From: Sycobia sp. Sy_11
Lineage: Eukaryota > Arthropoda > Insecta > Hymenoptera > Epichrysomallidae
Reading direction: 5' to 3'
DNA length: 64,000 nt
Assembly: GCA_018907035.1 (NCBI GenBank)
Contig: JACCIC010000300.1
Location: forward strand, 342,501 to 406,500
The notes under the pieces were generated by a model. That model saw only the letters and a program-made list of their open reading frames with translations. It had not been told where the DNA came from and did no database searches. Shown here in pieces: positions 55,011 to 64,000 of the stretch. Position 1 is the first letter of the stretch; every line of letters begins with the position of its first letter. The translations under genes and the position numbers were made by a program.

Positions 55011-55640
55011 CGCAGTGGCTTTAGTTCCCTCCTTAAAACGATCTATAGAAATAGGTAGAGAGAGAGAGAGAGCGAGAGAGAGAGAGAGAGACCCCTTTTC
55101 TCTACATTGTTCCCGGAGCTACCCCTTCGATGTACTTTCGCAATTACTCGAGCTTCTGCGCAGGCGCAAAAAAAAAGAAGAAGAAAAAAAAAGAAGAAGA
55201 AGAAGAAGAAGAAGAAAAGGCTGGCTGGTATCAACTCTCCGTCCCTCCCCCGCCCACCCCCCCCCCGCGCGGTCCCTCTTTTTTCTCGTGCGCCCGCGCA
55301 GCGCGCAACCGCCGCCTCCTCTGCCGCTCTTTCTTAGGTGAAACGCGCCGCTCGGAATAGAAAATTCTTACCAGGGAAAGCCATTACTGAAATTACTCGG
55401 GGCCCGGCGCGCGCCGAGCCGGGGCGATATAAAAGGCAACTATAAATTATCGATAATTCGCATTACCGCGATTTCTGAGAAGAGCGGGAGTGGCGGGTTG
55501 GGCAGAGGGGGGGGGGAGAGGGAATTTCGATCCGCAATTCTAAGCTTACAATTATATTCCGGCCGCTACGCGCGCGTGTGTGTGTGTGTGTGGGCGGGAG
55601 GGAAAGACACGAATTGGTTAACAATAATGCGACGGTCCGC
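55011..55640. other. GC-rich block with polypurine tract and TATA motif
   Basis: GA (55050-55091), AAG-type tract (55169-55217), C runs, a CGGCGCGCGCCG palindrome near 55405-55416 and TATAAAAG at 55428-55435. No gene recognised. Confidence 0.7.
55428..55435 (+). promoter_or_regulatory. TATA-box-like motif after CpG-rich palindrome
   Basis: TATAAAAG preceded by a GC-rich segment with a 12-bp self-complementary CGGCGCGCGCCG. The TATA sequence is consensus and is not part of a TA array. No clear Initiator or ORF downstream. Confidence 0.25.
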
Positions 55641-57079
55641 GTTTCGTATTGAACCTTCGAGCTTTCATCTCGTAACGAAAGAATCGCGTTTTATAAAAAC
55701 TCGTATGCATTAGGTACGTGACGTGAATGCTTTATCTATCAATTATTGATGAACAATGTATCCAGAAATGGCAGATTTTCTCGATAACGTGATCAGTTTA
55801 TAAAAAATACACAGACCTCGTTATATACTCCCCTAATTTCTAGCGACGCGCAGGAGAAAAGAAATTTGTAGCTCTAAATAATAAATTCCAACGAATATTT
55901 TGTTCATTTAACAGGGTTTCCGTATCATTGAGGGATGAGATTCCACGCGCAAGCTGTCCCGAAAGTATGCCCGATTCGACACTGTGCAGCTCCTTAAAAA
56001 GTACAAAAATCAAAAATTGAACGTAATTTCCGAGTTTTCAAACTGATCGTTTCGTCTGGGATGAAGAAGAAAAAAAGTCACGCGACGTAATCACTAACCG
56101 AGCTCCAATGTCGCTTGGATTATCAAGAAGAAGATCAAATTTTTGCCAATGGAAAATCGAGGCTTTCGCTCCTAATGAAAGTTTCGACTGTCGTACTATT
56201 GCTAAATATGATATGCCCATAAAGATATGAATTTGTAAATATGAGATAAACCACAGCAAGATAGAATATGAATGAAACAAGTTAAGTGTGTCACAATGTA
56301 AGTTTCCGTTAAGAATCAAATTAGTGATTAGAGCGTTCGATAAATGTTGTAAAAATTAGTAATTATTACTTGTGTCGACCAAGCATCTATTGCGTAGATC
56401 TACTTGCTTGGATCTTTGCAATTTTTGTTTCCAGTGCAGTACACATAAAGAAACATTTTCTCCAAAGAAAAAAAAAAAAAAACTATTTCAAAGCAGATTA
56501 GAGAAAAAAATCACTCGGCTTTATTTTCTTAACCGTCGGTTCTCAGCGACGACGCTCGTTCTAAGACCATACGCGCACAACGCATACATATTACATAAAC
56601 GATTTGCGCGGTTTTAAGTATTTGTTTATTTAGTAACTTATTTTTAGTATTAATAAAGGCGTGATTGAATGTTTTTAGGTCGACAAGATTTAATGCAGCC
56701 TCGACTATGTGTGCTTCTGAAGATAATTTTTCTTTAAAGTTTCCTAAATTTTAATGTTATTTTATAACTAAATCAAAATTGTAAGAGGTGCTATTAGACA
56801 GATGAGATAATAATGATCGAAAATGGCCGAGAATAGAGACACTAAAATACATTATCAAACTTTTGAATGGCTGGTTTGTCTTGCACACTAATTATATCGA
56901 CTGTTTTTCCAAGTGTCTTAACCTGGCTTAATCGTTAAAATCGCTCTTTCTTTATTTTTCTCTTCTCTTTACGAGTATACCATTACATTATCGTTACATA
57001 ATATCAATTGCCGTTTGTATTAATTATAATTACTGAGCACGTTTCGTAAGACTCAATCATTGATACTTATTACATTTTG

Positions 57080-57135
<56 letters not shown>

Positions 57136-57165
57136 GTTATTTTTATTATTGTTATTATTATTATG
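57080..57165. repeat. (ATT)n trinucleotide repeat
   Basis: About 18 perfect ATT units (57080-57133), then an interrupted continuation to 57165. The minus strand would read poly-Asn, but in noncoding context. Confidence 0.95.
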
Positions 57166-57585
57166 TAATTTTTAAGCATCCCAGCTAACTTCCAGCATTG
57201 TAAACTATTGACAATAATGACGATTTGTACGGCTATTTTAGGCAATTTTTTCAAATTGCCTAATATTGATTGATAATTTGAGTTTGAGAATAAATTAATT
57301 AAGACGTAAATTAAGACATTGGGATCTATGGATTACGACGCATTTTTTATAAAAAAAAAGAAGCGAAAGAGAGATATTACGTAAACAAGGATACACACCC
57401 TATTTTGAATAATAATTTCCGATTGGAAATCATTTGAATTATGTAATTGTAAGTTTTCAATAAAAGGAACAGTTTACTTATTATTATTGCCAGTAAAAAG
57501 GCTCTTCGGATCTTAATGGAGTAATACCGGGAACAATTTCAAAATTTAATCAATACCCTACCTTTGAACACATACACACTCACAT

Positions 57586-57691
<106 letters not shown>

Positions 57692-57839
57692 GTATATAAT
57701 CATATTCAGCGTATCGAAATAAACAATAAATTTTCGGAGCCTCGTAAATTATTCCCCGGTATAGAACGGATTAACAATTACTCTTCGGTTTAACTTATCG
57801 GCGAGGAGCAGCGAGTGTCTCGGTGCCGAAGATGTTGTG

Positions 57840-57912
57840 GAAGCAGAAGAAGAAGAAGATGATGATGATGATGACGATGATGATGATGATGATGATGAAA
57901 AAGAAGAAGACG
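57840..57912. repeat. (GAA)n-(GAT)n compound trinucleotide repeat
   Basis: GAA units, then about 13 GAT units with one GAC, then GAA again. It reads poly-Glu/Asp on + and poly-Ser on -. Confidence 0.9.
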
Positions 57913-58070
57913 TGGATAAAAAAAAAGCGCACGCCGGGAAAATAATATACACGCGCTCGGGCTCTCGAATCAAATCGCGTAAAACGATATCTGTTATATT
58001 TAAAGTCAAGGGATTGAGGTTAATAACAGTTTCTCCGGTAAATCATTCGAGCTGTATCCGATGCATACAT

Positions 58071-58072
<2 letters not shown>

Positions 58073-58125
<53 letters not shown>
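58073..58125. repeat. (TA)n array, 26 units
   Basis: Perfect TA run. Confidence 0.95.
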
Positions 58126-58132
<7 letters not shown>

Positions 58133-58331
58133 CTTTGAGTGTATACGCGACGAGATGAGGCGCGATATGTTTTTTTTTTGTTTCTGTGGTGAGGGGATGG
58201 GGTGGAAGGAGGAGGAGGAGACGTATAATGTATATCTACGCGCCGGGAGAAACTTATTTCGTGGTGATTTACGCGCGTGGGCATAAATCTAAAATCCTTC
58301 GCGAAGACACTGAAATCAAATATCATTTATA

Positions 58332-58336
<5 letters not shown>

Positions 58337-58378
<42 letters not shown>
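58337..58378. repeat. (TA)n array, 21 units
   Basis: Perfect TA run. Confidence 0.95.
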
Positions 58379-58383
<5 letters not shown>

Positions 58384-59169
58384 TAGGTTTAAAGAAGGCG
58401 ACGTGGATGGGGGAGAGAATTCGTAACGGTTTTTAAAATTCTCCCGTGCTTCTGCTTCCCGAATCTCCAGTCGCGCGCTATGCGCCTGTGTGCGTAAGTA
58501 TTATCTCGTTATAGACGTCTTAATGAAGCGAGCCGCTGACTCTACTCTACCTCCCTTTGATTTTTGTTCTCTCGCGTTGCCGTTCTTTTTTCGTCCGTCT
58601 CCCCCCCCCCCCCCCTCTTACGCTGAACAGAGCCAGTCCGCGCGGCGAAACGTTGAAAACGCCGAAGTTCCCATAAACGATGTTTCGGTGAATTTTCCCC
58701 GTAAAACTAAGTCGACGCGGGACGACTACGCGGACGCGTGGTAGGGGGGAGGGGGACCCTTTGAATTATGTACATTGTGAAGGCATCCCGGAATTTATTG
58801 AGCTGTCTCGGGGAGCGGGCGAGCGAGCGAGCCAGTGGTATCTCAAGAGGGAGGGACGACGCGGACGGATGCCCCGTATCAAAGTTCTTTATCGCCTTTT
58901 CCGCGCTTATGTATATATGTATATACGGATGCCGCCGCGGGGAATTAGCATTTTAAGAATTATGCTCAATTAAAACGCTACATCGCGAGGTGGGGGAAGG
59001 GAGAAGAGAACGATATCAGTATCCGCCGCGTGTCCCGGCGTAATCTGTAGACCCGCGCCGATGGGGTGGGAATAGGGGCGGGCGAGTGGATCGAATCCGC
59101 GCGCTCATGGACGCGCGCAAGCACTCGGCTCCTTATAATCTACGCCATTAAAATCCGATCGCGTATTGG

Positions 59170-59172
<3 letters not shown>

Positions 59173-59201
<29 letters not shown>
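59173..59201. repeat. (GA)n array
   Basis: About 14 GA units. Confidence 0.9.
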
Positions 59202-59203
<2 letters not shown>

Positions 59204-59379
59204 TTGAAATTTTTCGGGCACGTCCCACGGCGGCGCATCGTCGATATCTTAATTGGCCTCTGTCTCTCTTTTCATTCCCCTTGCCCCACCTCTAGCACTT
59301 CTACTATATATATATATATATATACCTGGTAGATTCCTCCTGCGCGCGCCCTCTCCACCTACTTCCCTCCTCTCTCAAT

Positions 59380-59413
59380 CTCTCTCTCTCTCTCTCTCTC
59401 TCTCCCTCTCTCT
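59380..59413. repeat. (CT)n array
   Basis: About 16 CT units with one CC break. Confidence 0.9.
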
Positions 59414-59528
59414 CGCCTTACTCCCCCCAACTCTTTTTTCATCATGGCCGCGCGGCTCCCGCTTTAATAATAATAATAATAATCATATGGCTCGTCGAAG
59501 TGCGCAGCGACCGGATCCGAGAGGAAAG

Positions 59529-59562
59529 CATACATACATACATACATACATACGTGCATACA

Positions 59563-59605
<43 letters not shown>
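59529..59605. repeat. (CATA)n-(TA)n compound repeat
   Basis: Six CATA units, a short CGTGCATACATG spacer, then about 19 TA units. Confidence 0.9.
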
Positions 59606-59611
<6 letters not shown>

Positions 59612-60040
59612 ATGGAGAAGAAGTAGCCCCTCTCGCCGCCGCGGCCGCCGCATGGTCTTCATTACTTTGGACGCGCGCGCGGTATATAACGCAACTCGTG
59701 CGCCGCGCGCTCACGAAAATTTATGCCTTTCGTGTACATACGTGCGTGCGTTCTTTTTTCTTTTCTTCCCCCCTTCCCCCTCGCCTTACCCTTCCTCGTA
59801 CCTTACCCACTCGTTTACTCTCTCTCTCTCCCTCTCTCGCTCTCCCTCCTCGATCCACTGCATGGAAATTTCTTCCTTCATTCTTTATCTTTTCGTTTTT
59901 TTATAATTCTCGGTGGGCTCGGTTTAACGGTTGTTGCGGGTATATTGAATTCCAGAAATTTCCAATCGAAAGACATCGGCCTTTCGTATAATTCCTGCAC
60001 GTTTTCGAGCGAGCATTCCTTTTGTAAAAAGTGGAAGCTC

Positions 60041-60830
60041 TAAAATCAGATAGGTGAATAATTATACTTAAAGTTTCCTCCTCGAGTATTTCAGAAGTTT
60101 TGGATTCCTTGATGTGAGAATTGTAGCTATTTAGTATCGTTATTTCGTATGGGAAAAAAATTTATCCAATTAATACGTAAAACTGTACGATTTATAATGA
60201 GCGAAGGATATATTACAGGAAAAACATGAAAAATCCAATAAATACGAATGAGCCGAAAATAATAAATGTCTTTACATTCAAAAAAGAATCTTTACATGTT
60301 CGCAAAATAATGCTCGTGGCACTGGTAGAACAAGAAGAAACCGACCAATGAAAAATACACACAGACTAACCGAAAGATGGTCCATGTTTGGAGATAGTGC
60401 CAAAATTATACTATCGAAAAGAAGTAAAACACTCATTTCATGTTCTAGGGTATAATTGTTTCAGATTGACATAGTAAAGAGTTAAAATTATCAGTTACAT
60501 CTTCGGGTAAATCAAGCCCACTTTTAATCAATAAGTTCAAATTTCAAGTTTCCGATTTCAGTGCATATATACGTACCAGGCTGTAATATATGGTTTTTAA
60601 AAAAAAAACCTTGGTCCGAAATTTAGTATTACATTTGGAGATTTGGCAAGATAAGACACACACACATACGTACACAGACATATATGTACACGTTCTTTTT
60701 CGCGTCGTATCGAAAATAATATATACATATCGAATGTCGCCCTGGGATTGCAGTTTTAATGGAAATTTAAACTCCCTGTCTAAAGTTTATATTATTTTAT
60801 CGTAATTTTCTCATGTGTTTTTTTTCTTCA
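60041..60830. other. AT-rich spacer
   Basis: Unique AT-rich sequence. No repeat array or supported gene. Confidence 0.7.
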
Positions 60831-61140
60831 ATTCGCAATTTACGCGCGTCCGATGTATGCATATACATATATGTATTTAGACACGTCGCACGCATATTTG
60901 AACACGTATAAATCAAGGAAGAAAAAGGAAAGGGGAGCTGCGGAAGAGGCCGAGGGAGATAGATAGAGAGAAAGAGCCCGCGTGATATATCTTTAATTAC
61001 GGGTAATATTTTCCACGTATAAATTTCCTGGGGCCCGCGCGCGCGCGCACGACGGCGGCGGCGGCCTTCAATGCGAGAATTGACGATTGGCGAGCGCGCT
61101 CGCAGAAAATAGGATATAGGCAGCGCGCGCGCGCGCGCAT

Positions 61141-61201
61141 ACACACACATAAACGGACACACACACACACACACACATACGGACACACGGACACACGGAC
61201 A
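61141..61201. repeat. (CA)n and CGGACA repeats
   Basis: CA run followed by three to four copies of an ACACGG-type hexamer (61175-61201). Confidence 0.85.
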
Positions 61202-61574
61202 CGCTCGCGGAATCAAAGCAGCAATAACCCGCCTATACACAGTGTATTTTATGTTTATTATTTTATAGGGGAGTAATCTATAGGCAGTTAAGCGCGCAAA
61301 TGGACAGCCACCGCCGCGGATAAATGACGACGTCCGGCGGGTTCGTAAAGCCATAACTTATCGTTGATCATCCGTTCGTCAGCGTTGAGTATAGTCGGCT
61401 TTTCAGAGATACAAAGTCCGAAACTGCACGCGAGAGCGGGGCGAGCGCGGGGCTCGCGCGAGCGCCCGGCAATAAATTCATCGCCTTGAGAGAAGTAAAA
61501 AGCGCATAAAACGACAACAATAGATGTCTATATACCCCTCTGCTGGGGCCGCGGGGAGGAGCGAGAGAGTGAGT

Positions 61575-61578
<4 letters not shown>

Positions 61579-61611
<33 letters not shown>
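61579..61611. repeat. (GA)n array
   Basis: About 16 GA units, preceded by three GTGA units. Confidence 0.9.
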
Positions 61612-61614
<3 letters not shown>

Positions 61615-61622
61615 GAAAGAGC

Positions 61623-61690
61623 GGTGGCGATGGTGGTGGCGGCGATGATGATGGTGGTGGTGGCGATGGTGGTTGTGGTGCCGGTGGTGT
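61623..61690. repeat. (GGT/GAT)n trinucleotide tract
   Basis: Imperfect GGT, GGC and GAT units over nearly 70 bp. It reads Val/Met-rich on +. Confidence 0.85.
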
Positions 61691-61777
61691 CGAAACAAAG
61701 TATTATTCTCGCCTGTACGAGCGTGTCTGTATGTGTGTATATTATATGTAATAATGCGCGCGCATGTACCGCATTCG

Positions 61778-61783
61778 GTGTGT

Positions 61784-61823
<40 letters not shown>
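61778..61823. repeat. (TG)n array
   Basis: About 22 TG units with one TC break near 61787. Confidence 0.95.
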
Positions 61824-61824
<1 letters not shown>

Positions 61825-62100
61825 TATATATACACGTGGACGAAAATTCCAGAGTACCCGAGGTGCTAAATTAACGTTCCGCGGACGGATTGGACTATCA
61901 ATTTTATTTACCGCTTTGGTGGGCTACTTTTTTTCCAAGTACACAAACGCGCGCGCGCGCATATCTATATGTCATACACATATATCATTGTTAAATTTTG
62001 AGGGCTGGACACGAGCTTTTCACGTATAATCTCGCGGATATATGTATTATGCCTATAATGGCGCTTAATTAAAGCGTATTGTCTATATAATAATTGACAT

Positions 62101-62104
<4 letters not shown>

Positions 62105-62136
<32 letters not shown>
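62105..62136. repeat. (GA)n array
   Basis: About 16 GA units, followed by a CAGCAGCAACAG stretch. Confidence 0.9.
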
Positions 62137-62137
<1 letters not shown>

Positions 62138-62184
62138 AATTGTTGCAGCAGCAACAGCGTTTAGAGAATAGACGACTTAGACGG

Positions 62185-62264
62185 TATATAAAGGCTGGTA
62201 CAAGGAAATTGGGGAGCGCACAAGTATTTCGTATATTGTATAATCATTAATAAGTTTTGTCCAG
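62185..62264 (+). promoter_or_regulatory. Candidate TATA promoter with short 5' exon
   Basis: TATATAAAG at 62185-62193, not part of a TA array, is followed by about 70 bp of unique sequence ending in CCAG|GTGAAA, a donor-like site (GT at 62265-62266). This arrangement would fit a TATA-driven transcript with a short non-coding first exon. No Initiator with a convincing match was found, and the transcript is unproven. Confidence 0.2.
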
Positions 62265-63150
62265 GTGAAAGCTCGGAATTTTTACGTTTTCTTTAACTGC
62301 AGCTGGACGTGTATTCTAGAATACTTTTACTCCTCTCTATTTGTCTTTCTGTTTCCGTAATAAATTTTTTTAACACTGTTTCTGCCATCCATATTCACTT
62401 TATCACCTTGGGACTTTATAAAATTGTAACTTTCAACAGCAGAAGCCCCTCGTATTCCGTCAATCGTCCTAGTTGCGTGTCGTAAATTCTGTGGCTAAAA
62501 AGGAAGAACTTTTTTTTTTTTTTTTTTAAGGAATTAAAGATGGCGTATTCGAGTTTGGTTAATCGCATTAGTCGAAATATGAAATGAACATTTGAACTAT
62601 CAAGAAATTGGTTTATTCTGTTTATTTCAGTTGTTCGAAGTGTCTATATCAGGCTTATATTCAAGTGAAAATAGAAAATTCTTTTTTTTTTCTATTGAAT
62701 GCATTGTCCTTCAAAAATTCTATAGGAACATTATGAAACTCGTAGCGTAGTCTAATGATGACTTGTTCGCTTTGTCTTCGAAAATCGTGTCCACAAGCCC
62801 GTCATGCCGTAAAAATTAATCGTTCTCTTCAAGTCCTGCCGATAGACCAACTATTTATAGTGCTCTGCACACGTCGAATTCTTGTAAGGAAAGGATTGTA
62901 TCAAAAAATTATCCTGCCCATTCCTAATAAGGTTATGTGTCAAATAAGAGGATAGAAAAAGTCGAAGAGTGTCGAATTTTTTGGGAAGAAACGCTGTATT
63001 AAGTCGGACATTGTCAAGTTTCATAAGGTAGCAGAGCTTTTCTTTTGGCAGAAATTTTTATCCCAATGGAATGTAAGAGATTTTTTAGACGATCGAAGAA
63101 TTTTTTATGCCAATAATGGCAGTGATATAAAAATCAAACTTCTTATCTCT

Positions 63151-63157
<7 letters not shown>

Positions 63158-63202
<45 letters not shown>
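63158..63202. repeat. (CT)n array
   Basis: About 22 CT units after a TTTCTC leader. Confidence 0.95.
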
Positions 63203-63207
<5 letters not shown>

Positions 63208-63747
63208 TTTCTTCTTTTAGCTTCCTATATTGCGAAAAACAGAAAAAAGACCAAAAAACGACAATTGAAAGAGAATAGAAGTAACGCAATTGGTCGTGTA
63301 TTGTTCAAAAAGTCTTCCTTTACTTCAGGATAAAAATTTCACTATGGATAAACGAGAGAGTGTGAATTTAAGGATTTTCCTGTATAAAATAGATTAAGGG
63401 ACATCAATTTCTCTATGCACATCATTAATGATTGCCCCGACGGAAGACCCAACAAATGAACCCAACGTAACATGAAGAAGAACTTCAAAAATTCGGATCG
63501 AAAGAGATATGATAAGATAAATTATTTATTCATTTATATATATATATATATATATATACTAACCTCGAGACGCGGAAACATTTATACGTAATATATGAGA
63601 GAAGAAGAAAAAAATTAATTTGCCGGAAACCGATTGCGATAAATTGAATCGACGAGCGGGGCGATAATAAATCGCTTGTAAACTTTATCCCTCTCCGTCT
63701 CAGTTTTATGCGTAAATGCGTACACGCGCATAAGTGAGCGCGAGTGA

Positions 63748-63784
63748 GAAAGAGAGAGGGAGAGAGAGAGAGAGAGAGAGAGAG
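63748..63784. repeat. (GA)n array
   Basis: About 18 units with one GGG break. Confidence 0.9.
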
Positions 63785-64000
63785 CTAGAAAATTGTAGCA
63801 TCAATCATCACCACAGTAGTATATATAAATATATACAAGGCTTATAAAGTTAGAGGAGAGTGACATAAAATTATAATGCGCGCGTTCAACTTTATGATAA
63901 GTTGAACACAACATCATTTCCTTAAGTATCAGTTAATATAGCGATATTATTCATTAAGAGAAAAAGAGAGAGGAAGAGAGAGAAGAGAGAGAGAGAGAGA

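Larger units (their letters stand above)
57781..60040. other. GC-rich microsatellite block
   Basis: GAA/GAT tract (57840-57912), TA (58073-58125, 58337-58378), a C run (58600-58615), GA (59173-59201), CT (59380-59413), TAA (59466-59484), CATA (59529-59552) and TA (59567-59605). No gene. Confidence 0.8.
60831..62180. other. GC-moderate block with CA, GA, GGT and TG repeats
   Basis: CG runs near 61034-61050 and 61121-61138, CA (61141-61175), GA (61579-61611), GGT/GGC (61623-61690), TG (61778-61823), CG (61951-61961), GA (62105-62136). Long frames across it are repeat translations. Confidence 0.75.
62181..64000. other. AT-rich terminal block
   Basis: Contains a T run (62511-62527), CT (63158-63202), TA (63535-63559), GA (63748-63784) and a GA-rich end (63961-64000) that runs off the window. 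A 66-codon ATG frame at 62755-62955 shows no domain or splice signals and is not called. Confidence 0.7.

Noticed and set aside
60797..61354. 185-codon minus-strand frame
   Set aside because: It contains the Cys-Val run from the CA array and Arg-Ala runs from CG repeats; no homology or start context.

Overview
This is eukaryotic DNA, most likely from an insect. CpG is abundant and not depleted, (TA)n, (GA/TC)n, (CA)n, CAG/CTG and CGA microsatellites are extremely dense, and no compact genes are visible. Hymenoptera (ant, bee or wasp) fits best. This is inferred from base composition and repeat style, because no protein in the window identifies the taxon. I find no operons, rRNA, recognisable tRNA, CRISPR array or intact transposase. 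The window reads as a gene desert or very long intron or intergenic region.

The layout is a mosaic. GC- and CpG-rich blocks of about 0.5-5 kb, packed with long (TA)n and (GA/TC)n arrays, alternate with AT-rich, repeat-poor blocks. The GC-rich blocks are roughly 0-1.1, 1.7-3.3, 4.5-5.0, 8.3-9.8, 10.7-12.3, 16.6-17.8, 19.1-21.1, 24.2-26.6, 27.8-29.8, 30.95-32.2, 34.4-39.7, 40.6-46.2, 47.7-49.4, 52.1-53.6, 55.0-55.6, 57.8-60.0 and 60.8-62.2 kb. The long TA arrays sit mainly inside the GC-rich blocks. Nearly all longer open frames are translations of microsatellites and are not listed as genes.

Coding signal is limited to short exon-like candidates, none confirmed. Two short + strand exons begin with ATG, encode a hydrophobic N-terminus and end at a phase-1 splice donor (4241-4313 and 33550-33652). 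A CAG-rich minus-strand region at 42723-43364 ends at a consensus donor. There is a 38-residue THAP-like relic at 30270-30386 and a neighbouring exon-like frame at 30673-30878. A possible terminal exon lies at 54691-54790. Together they could be outer exons of genes with very long introns, or chance.

The clearest non-coding structures are a near-perfect 44/43-nt inverted repeat with an 8-nt loop at 42175-42269 (miRNA-like), a 202-bp Tc1/mariner-type MITE with TA duplications at 50242-50447, a long AT-rich foldback repeat at 51261-51598, a smaller hairpin at 37262-37315, and a TATA-Initiator core promoter candidate at 14104-14137.
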